Origin: Micromonospora sp. ALFpr18c
Lineage (GTDB): Bacteria > Actinomycetota > Actinomycetes > Mycobacteriales > Micromonosporaceae
Reading direction: 5' to 3'
DNA length: 64,000 bases
Assembly: GCF_008868155.1 (NCBI RefSeq)
Contig: NZ_WBKR01000004.1
Coordinates: 23,454-87,453, forward strand
In this document: piece after piece, positions 60,233 to 64,000 of the stretch
How the letters are laid out: each line of letters opens with the position of its first letter
How positions within the stretch are numbered: position 1 is the stretch's first letter
Position numbers and translations under genes: made by a program
Notes under the pieces: model-generated
What the model was told of the DNA's origin: nothing
Seen by the model: the letters and a program-made list of their open reading frames with translations, nothing else
The model's database searches: none

Positions 60233-60263
60233 GGAGAACGATAACGCAGTGCAGCGCGTTATC
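60192..60263. promoter_or_regulatory. MocR operator sites around the overlapping start codons
   Basis: Three copies of one word occur: GTTATCG (60192-60198), CGATAAC (60239-60245) and GCGTTATC (60256-60263). GATAACGC and GCGTTATC at 60240-60263 form an 8-8-8 inverted repeat inside the first codons of the MocR gene. A perfect AGTAGCGCTACT palindrome lies at 60209-60220. Such repeats are the usual binding plan of MocR proteins; sites inside the gene suggest autorepression. Confidence 0.6.
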
Positions 60264-61619
60264 CAAGATCTACGCCGGCTGGTGGCCGCCGCCGCACCCG
60301 GCACCCGGCTGCCCTCGGTCCGGGAGCTGACCGCCCGGCACCAGGCCTCGCCGGTCACCGTCGCCGAGGCCATCCGCCGGTTGGTGGCCCAGGGGCTGAT
60401 CGAGGCGCGACCCGGCAGGGGCACCTTCGTGGCCGCCCCGCCGGACGAGCGGCGCGTACCCGACCTGTCCTGGCAGACCGTCGCGCTCGGCCCCCGCCCG
60501 GCCGGCGAGGACGAGATGCAGGCGCTACTGGCGCTACCCCGCGCCGGTGCGATCCCGCTCTCCGGTGGTTACCTGGACGCGGATCTCCAGCCGGCCGCCG
60601 CGCTCGGCGCCGCCCTCACCCGTGCCGCCCGTCAGCCCGCGACCTGGCAGCGCGGGCCGGTCGAGGGGCGCGAGGACCTGCGCGCCTGGTTCGCCCGCGA
60701 GGCCGGGGCCGGCCTGCGGGCCGAGGACATGGTGATCTGCCCCGGCGGGCAGGCCGCGCTGTCGTCGGCGCTGCGGGCGCTCTCCGCCCCCGGCGACGCC
60801 CTGCTCGTCGAGTCGCCGACCTACCTGGGCGCGCTGGCCGTGGCCCGGGCGGCCGGACTCCGGGTGGTGCCGGTGCCGGCGGACGCCGACGGGGTACGCC
60901 CCGACCAGCTCGTCGCGGCGTTCGCCCGCACCGGGGCGCGGCTCTTCTACTGCCAGCCACTGCACGCCAACCCGCACGGCGCGACCCTGGCGGGCGACCG
61001 TCGGGCGCAGGTCGCCGACGCGGTACGCGACGCCGGGGCGTTCCTGATCGAGGACGACTACGCGCGCGACCTCACCATCGACGGTCCGGCCCCACCTCCG
61101 CTGGCCGCCGACGACCCCGACGGGCACGTCATCTACCTGCGCTCGTTGACCAAGTCGACCGCGCCCGGGCTGCGCGTCGCCGCGATCGGCGCCCGCGGCC
61201 CGGCCGGTGCCCGCCTGCGGGCGGCCCGCCTGCTCGACGACTTCTTCGTGGCCGGTCCACTGCAACAGGCGGCGCTGGAGTTCCTCACCTCCCCGGCGTG
61301 GCCGCGGCACCGCCGGGCCCTGAGCACGGCGCTCCGGGCCCGCCGCGAGGCGTTGCTGGCCGCGCTGCGTCGACACCTTCCCCACGTGTACCCGCGGTCG
61401 ATCCCGCGCGGGGGCCTGCATCTCTGGGTCGGCCTGCCCGACGGCGCCGACGACGCGGCGGTGGCCGCGGCGGCTGCCGCCGAGGGCGTCATCGTCTTTC
61501 CGGGCCGCCCCTGGTACGCCGCCGAACCCCCGGCCGCGCACCTGCGCCTCACCTACGCGGCCGCCGCACCCGACCTCATGGACGAGGCGGTCCGCCGCCT
61601 CGCCCGCGCCCTGCGCTGA
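60231..61619 (+). CDS. MocR/PdxR-type regulator (GntR helix-turn-helix fused to aminotransferase fold)
   Basis: A 462-residue protein. Residues about 5-68 form the GntR winged helix (PSVRELTARHQASPVTVAEAIRRLVAQGLIEARPGRGTFV). Residues about 95-460 are a fold-type I aminotransferase with the PLP-binding region CPGGQAALSSALRAL, YCQPLHANPHG, IEDDYARDL and the PLP lysine in SLTKSTAPGLR. It should regulate the overlapping EamA gene in response to PLP or an amino acid. No ribosome site is seen, so it is likely leaderless or translated from a very short leader. The usual MocR proteins are of the same length. Confidence 0.93.
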   Translation: MENDNAVQRVIQDLRRLVAAAAPGTRLPSVRELTARHQASPVTVAEAIRRLVAQGLIEARPGRGTFVAAPPDERRVPDLSWQTVALGPRPAGEDEMQALLALPRAGAIPLSGGYLDADLQPAAALGAALTRAARQPATWQRGPVEGREDLRAWFAREAGAGLRAEDMVICPGGQAALSSALRALSAPGDALLVESPTYLGALAVARAAGLRVVPVPADADGVRPDQLVAAFARTGARLFYCQPLHANPHGATLAGDRRAQVADAVRDAGAFLIEDDYARDLTIDGPAPPPLAADDPDGHVIYLRSLTKSTAPGLRVAAIGARGPAGARLRAARLLDDFFVAGPLQQAALEFLTSPAWPRHRRALSTALRARREALLAALRRHLPHVYPRSIPRGGLHLWVGLPDGADDAAVAAAAAAEGVIVFPGRPWYAAEPPAAHLRLTYAAAAPDLMDEAVRRLARALR

Positions 61620-61673
61620 ACCGGCAGTAGAATGGTCGGCTTGAGTCGGGTTCGAGGACCAGGCCGGTGTGGG

Positions 61674-62325
61674 TCAGAAGCCTTCGAGTAGGTCAGGGCG
61701 GTACTGGATGCGCTTGAGCCGGTTGCGGACGGTCGCCAGGAGGTGGTCGACGCCGCGGACGGCGAGGTTGCCGATGCTGCGCTTGAGGTGTGACCAGACC
61801 TGCTCGGTGGGGTTGAGGTCGGGGGCGTAGGCGGGCAGGCGGATCACGGTCAGCCGTCTCGAGCGGCGATCATCTGCCGCATGGCGACGCTGATGTGGGT
61901 GTTGAGGTTGTCCCAGACGAGCACAATCGGCCCGCGCAGCTGCTGGTGGGCGGCGTCGAGCAGGCTGATGTAGTCCCGTTCGCCGAAGCTGCGCCTTTCG
62001 TTCTTGCGGCCCCGATGGGTGATCGTGCGGTAGATCAACCGGGGCGCTGGCCGGGTTTGTAGCAGGCCAGGCCGGCGATCGATACTCGTCCGGAGCCCTT
62101 GCCCGATACCGGGATCTGTGGAGTGTGGCCGCGTCGGCCCCAGGTGCGGTCCTTCGGTGGGCGCAGCGTCTGACCGGCCTCGTCCTCGAAGCAGAATCAC
62201 GCCTCGCGCTGCGCCGCTACCGTTTTCCCGCCGGCCACACCTCCCGCCGCCACGTCGCGACCGCCTCCTCGTCACGCTCGACGGGGCCGATGCGAGGCAC
62301 CTGCACCGACCAGCCGATGCGGTGC
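61674..62325 (-). pseudogene. Broken IS630-family transposase
   Basis: Minus-strand pieces in order: RIGWSVQVPRIGPVERDEEAVATWRREVWPAGKR (a winged-helix segment), then after a frameshift AAQREA-stop-FCFEDEAGQTLRPPKDRTWGRRGHTP, a second shift into LIYRTITHRGRKNERRSF and VWDNLNTHIS (catalytic Asp region), and a third into RLTVIRLPAYAPDLNPTEQVWSHLKRS, ending at 61676. These are DDE motifs of IS630. At least three frameshifts or stops make it dead, and its N-terminus is joined to an IS256 piece. Confidence 0.85.
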
Positions 62326-62837
62326 AGCGAGATGGTCTCCTTGCTGACCGAGGCGCCGTAGATCTCGGCGAAGTGCGCCGAGATCTCCCCGGTGGTGAGG
62401 CCTTTGGCATACAACGACAACACCACCTCGTCGACGCCTGACAACCGGCGCTGCCGCTTACGCACGATCTGCGGCTCGAACGTGCCAGCCCGATCCCGCG
62501 GCACGTCGATCTGCACCGGCCCCGACGCGTCGGTCAGCACCGTCTTCGCCCTGGCGACGTTGCCCGACTCCATCCCAGCCGACTCATGTTGTGCCGATCC
62601 GGATGCGGGTGGGCACCTGGCGGACGCGGCGTGCTCATAGCCGAGGTGCTCGGTCATCTCCTCGTTCAACGCGGTCTCCAGGACCGTCTTGGTCAACTGC
62701 TTCAGCAGCCCGTCCGGACCGGTCAGCGACAGGCCTTGTTCCTTCGCCGCCCGGACCAGCTCGGCGGCGGCCTTCGCCTCCGCCGACGGCTCCGCCCGCT
62801 TCTTACGTCCGGTCTGGTCGTTCAGTGTCGCGGTCAT
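62325..62837 (-). pseudogene. N-terminal part of an IS256-family transposase, fused to IS630
   Basis: From the ATG at 62837 (GAGGAGGG upstream) the frame reads the start of an IS256 transposase: GLLKQLTKTVLETALNEEMTEHLGYE, then KTVLTDASGPVQIDVPRDRAGTFEPQIVRKRQRRLSGVDE and TTGEISAHFAEIYGASVSKETIS. After KETIS (about 62325) it passes in frame into IS630 sequence and stops at 62217, giving a 206-residue hybrid frame. A stretch after HLGYE looks frame-shifted. The catalytic domain is absent, so no activity is expected. Confidence 0.85.
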
Positions 62838-62927
62838 CACGGCACCCTCCTCACCAGGCGCGCAACGCCCGATGGGTCAGGCGGGAAACACCCGTTAGAT
62901 CCGCACTCCCAACGCCGGGGCCGTGGG

Positions 62928-63446
62928 TCACAGCCCGGCTGGCCTCCGATTAGTAGTCTGCTGGTGCTGCGGTGTTGCGTACGTCGGTGGTGTTGCGTGC
63001 GTCGGTGCCGATGGGAAGTGCATGGACTGCTGATGCGCAAAGTACGTCCACTGCTGTTGCTGTGTTAGGTGCCGCGGTGCTGGCGGTGATGCCGGGTGCG
63101 GGGCTGGTGTTGCGGACGTCGATGGCGTTGCGTGCGTCGGTTGTGGTGTTGACTGCCGCTGTTCTGGATGAGGAGCCACATTGTCTATAGCATGAAGGCC
63201 GCTCATCTGGTGCTTATGCATTATCGCTACTGCCTTATTCTGATATTCGTCGGGCATATGAGGGAAAGTCTCTTCCCGACCTTCCCCGACCCAGTAGTAT
63301 TGGTAAAAACTGGCGACGCAAGTACGCTCTGCTTCCGTAAGCTGCACAGTTCGAAGCCAATCATACCTACCCTCCCTGCACCGGTCGTAATAGTCGATGT
63401 AGGCCATTGATAGCTGCGCTGCACGTTCGTAGGATACCGGTTTCAT
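62928..63446 (-). CDS. Low-GC orphan protein with Thr/Pro/Ala/His/Gln-rich tail
   Basis: A 172-residue protein, not recognised. Its ribosome site AAAGGA and an A8 run before the ATG are foreign in style to this genome, and its base composition is clearly lower in GC. The first 85 residues look globular (YERAAQLSMAYIDYYDRCREGRYDWLRTVQL, FYQYYWVGEGREETFPHMPDEY). The rest is low-complexity with repeats (PTHATP twice, ATPSTSATP, TYATPQHQQ). Longer in-frame starts at 63521 exist but lack a ribosome site. Surrounded by transposase debris, so likely imported. Confidence 0.55.
   Translation of the reverse strand: MKPVSYERAAQLSMAYIDYYDRCREGRYDWLRTVQLTEAERTCVASFYQYYWVGEGREETFPHMPDEYQNKAVAIMHKHQMSGLHAIDNVAPHPEQRQSTPQPTHATPSTSATPAPHPASPPAPRHLTQQQQWTYFAHQQSMHFPSAPTHATPPTYATPQHQQTTNRRPAGL
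62966..63160. repeat. Imperfect short repeats inside the orphan gene
   Basis: The plus strand repeats words like GTGTTGCG(T/G)(A/G)CGTCG at about 62972, 62990, 63109 and 63127. They encode the Thr/Ala/Pro-rich tail of the minus-strand protein. Irregular spacing rules out CRISPR. Confidence 0.5.
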
Positions 63447-63561
63447 TTTTTTTCCTTTCAATCGAGCGGATGTCTGTTGCCAGGTTGTTTGTGTCGAGCC
63501 TGGCTTGCCTGTTCTTGCCATGAACGGCTCTCTAGTGACAACGTAGGCGCTTGCTCTTGGG

Positions 63562-63780
63562 TTCAACGTCTACGCCCGCCCGCATGATCCGGCGGCGCCG
63601 GTGGTGTGCATGGACGAGAAGCCCTACCAACTCCTGGGTCATGCCTGTGACATCGATGTCCTCAAGACCGAACTGGCCGCCTGGCAGAACAGCACCAACA
63701 CCGACCAGCGGCAGGTGAACTGGCACTTCACCACCAGCGACGCCCGCACCCGACTCCGCCACCTATGCCCAGAACGTTAG
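63562..63780 (+). pseudogene. Internally deleted IS630-family transposase
   Basis: A 72-codon plus-strand frame joins two distant parts of an IS630-like transposase: [28 protein letters not shown] (first catalytic Asp region) directly to [15 protein letters not shown] and [21 protein letters not shown] at the C-terminus. About 120 residues between are lost, including the other catalytic acids. It is a different lineage from the copy at 61674-62325. Confidence 0.8.
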
Positions 63781-63793
63781 ACACGACGCTCTA

Positions 63794-64000
63794 CTAGGTG
63801 GTGTCCTGGGCGCAGATCGTGGTCATCTCGGCCAGGTAGCTCGCCAGCGTCGGCAGGCCGGCGTCGGCCCGGCGCCGCTCGACACCCGCCTCGTCCCGGA
63901 TCGGGGTCGCCGGCACGGGGCCGTCGGGTCCACAGCGGATCTGTGTGCCGTACACTCGGGGCTCGCCCCTGCCCGCTGCCCGCCCCCCGGTCCCTGTCCA
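63794..64000 (-). CDS. C-terminal part of a DUF6624-like protein (runs off the window)
   Basis: The minus-strand frame is open from the window edge to TAG at 63794-63796: 68 residues, ending RVYGTQIRCG...PIRDEAGVERRRADAGLPTLASYLAEM. The pair YGTQ and a final (D/E)xRRxxxGLP-xLxxYL is the end of DUF6624-type proteins, seen near toxin/immunity or phage-like loci. With so little sequence the assignment is tentative. High GC again, so the host genome resumes here. Confidence 0.55.
   Translation of the reverse strand, partial: WTGTGGRAAGRGEPRVYGTQIRCGPDGPVPATPIRDEAGVERRRADAGLPTLASYLAEMTTICAQDTT

Noticed and set aside
62966..63160. Possible CRISPR-like repeats
   Set aside because: Repeat words are short, imperfect and unevenly spaced, and they fall inside a coding frame.

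Overview
The window is high-GC DNA (roughly 70 percent or more by eye) with GTG starts, four-base ATGA/GTGA gene overlaps, several apparently leaderless genes, an IniB/IniA/IniC-like locus, conservon-type signalling genes, a GSII glutamine synthetase and a class Ia ribonucleotide reductase under a B12 riboswitch. Together these point to a filamentous actinobacterium, most plausibly Micromonosporaceae; the family is inferred, not proven. No rRNA, tRNA or CRISPR array was recognised. The last 2.3 kb is different: lower GC, broken transposases and one orphan gene.

Layout. 1-371: C-terminal end of a polar amino-acid ABC ATPase. 696-8199: secreted copper/sugar cluster made of a small two-domain laccase, a 1310-residue ThuA/F5-8C/PQQ-type dehydrogenase/PKD/DUF1080 protein, a cupredoxin with three Ig-like repeats, and a repetitive beta-solenoid-like protein. 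8344-9317: a DUF1996 remnant and a degenerate SDR. 9604-13756: nitrogen cluster (glutaminase with ankyrin repeats, glutamine synthetase II, ammonium transporter). 14058-20471: MerR regulator, FAD monooxygenase, UPF0303 protein, zinc-ribbon SDR, CE4 deacetylase with CBM2, DoxX protein. 21077-22805: cobalt importer cbtB-cbtA plus a phosphatase-like gene behind a cobalamin riboswitch. 23096-31040: sugar ABC transporter with L-fucose-type oxidative genes and GntR and ROK regulators, with two decayed gene fragments. 31082-36227: MFS transporter, then a second cobalamin riboswitch driving nrdA-nrdB.

36360-39573 holds small metabolic, regulatory and membrane genes. 39596-46957 (minus) is a fully overlapped six-gene operon: Hsp70-like ATPase, large LuxR-family NTPase regulator, NIT-domain sensor kinase, Roadblock protein, DUF742 protein and a membrane-anchored CBM2-like protein. 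Divergent from it, 47247-51557, are IniB-like, IniA-like and IniC-like genes, the last two being dynamin-like GTPases. This pair of operons looks like one envelope-stress unit and is the best candidate for an under-described system. 51591-55493 is an arsenic island (arsC, acr3, arsR / arsN-type acetyltransferase, arsO-type monooxygenase). 55539-61619 holds a DksA-like protein, a voltage-gated cation channel facing a TetR gene, a tiny repeat protein, an HxlR/quinone-reductase pair, and an EamA/MocR pair whose start codons overlap. 61674-64000 is transposon debris (IS630 and IS256 fragments fused), a low-GC orphan gene and a partial gene running off the end.

Two physiological links stand out. 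First, cobalamin: one riboswitch controls cobalt uptake and the other the B12-independent ribonucleotide reductase, so both genes should be shut down when B12 is plentiful. Second, the secreted copper cluster combines a sugar-oxidising domain, a blue-copper carrier and an oxygen-reducing oxidase, which could form an extracellular electron route; this is a hypothesis from domain content only.
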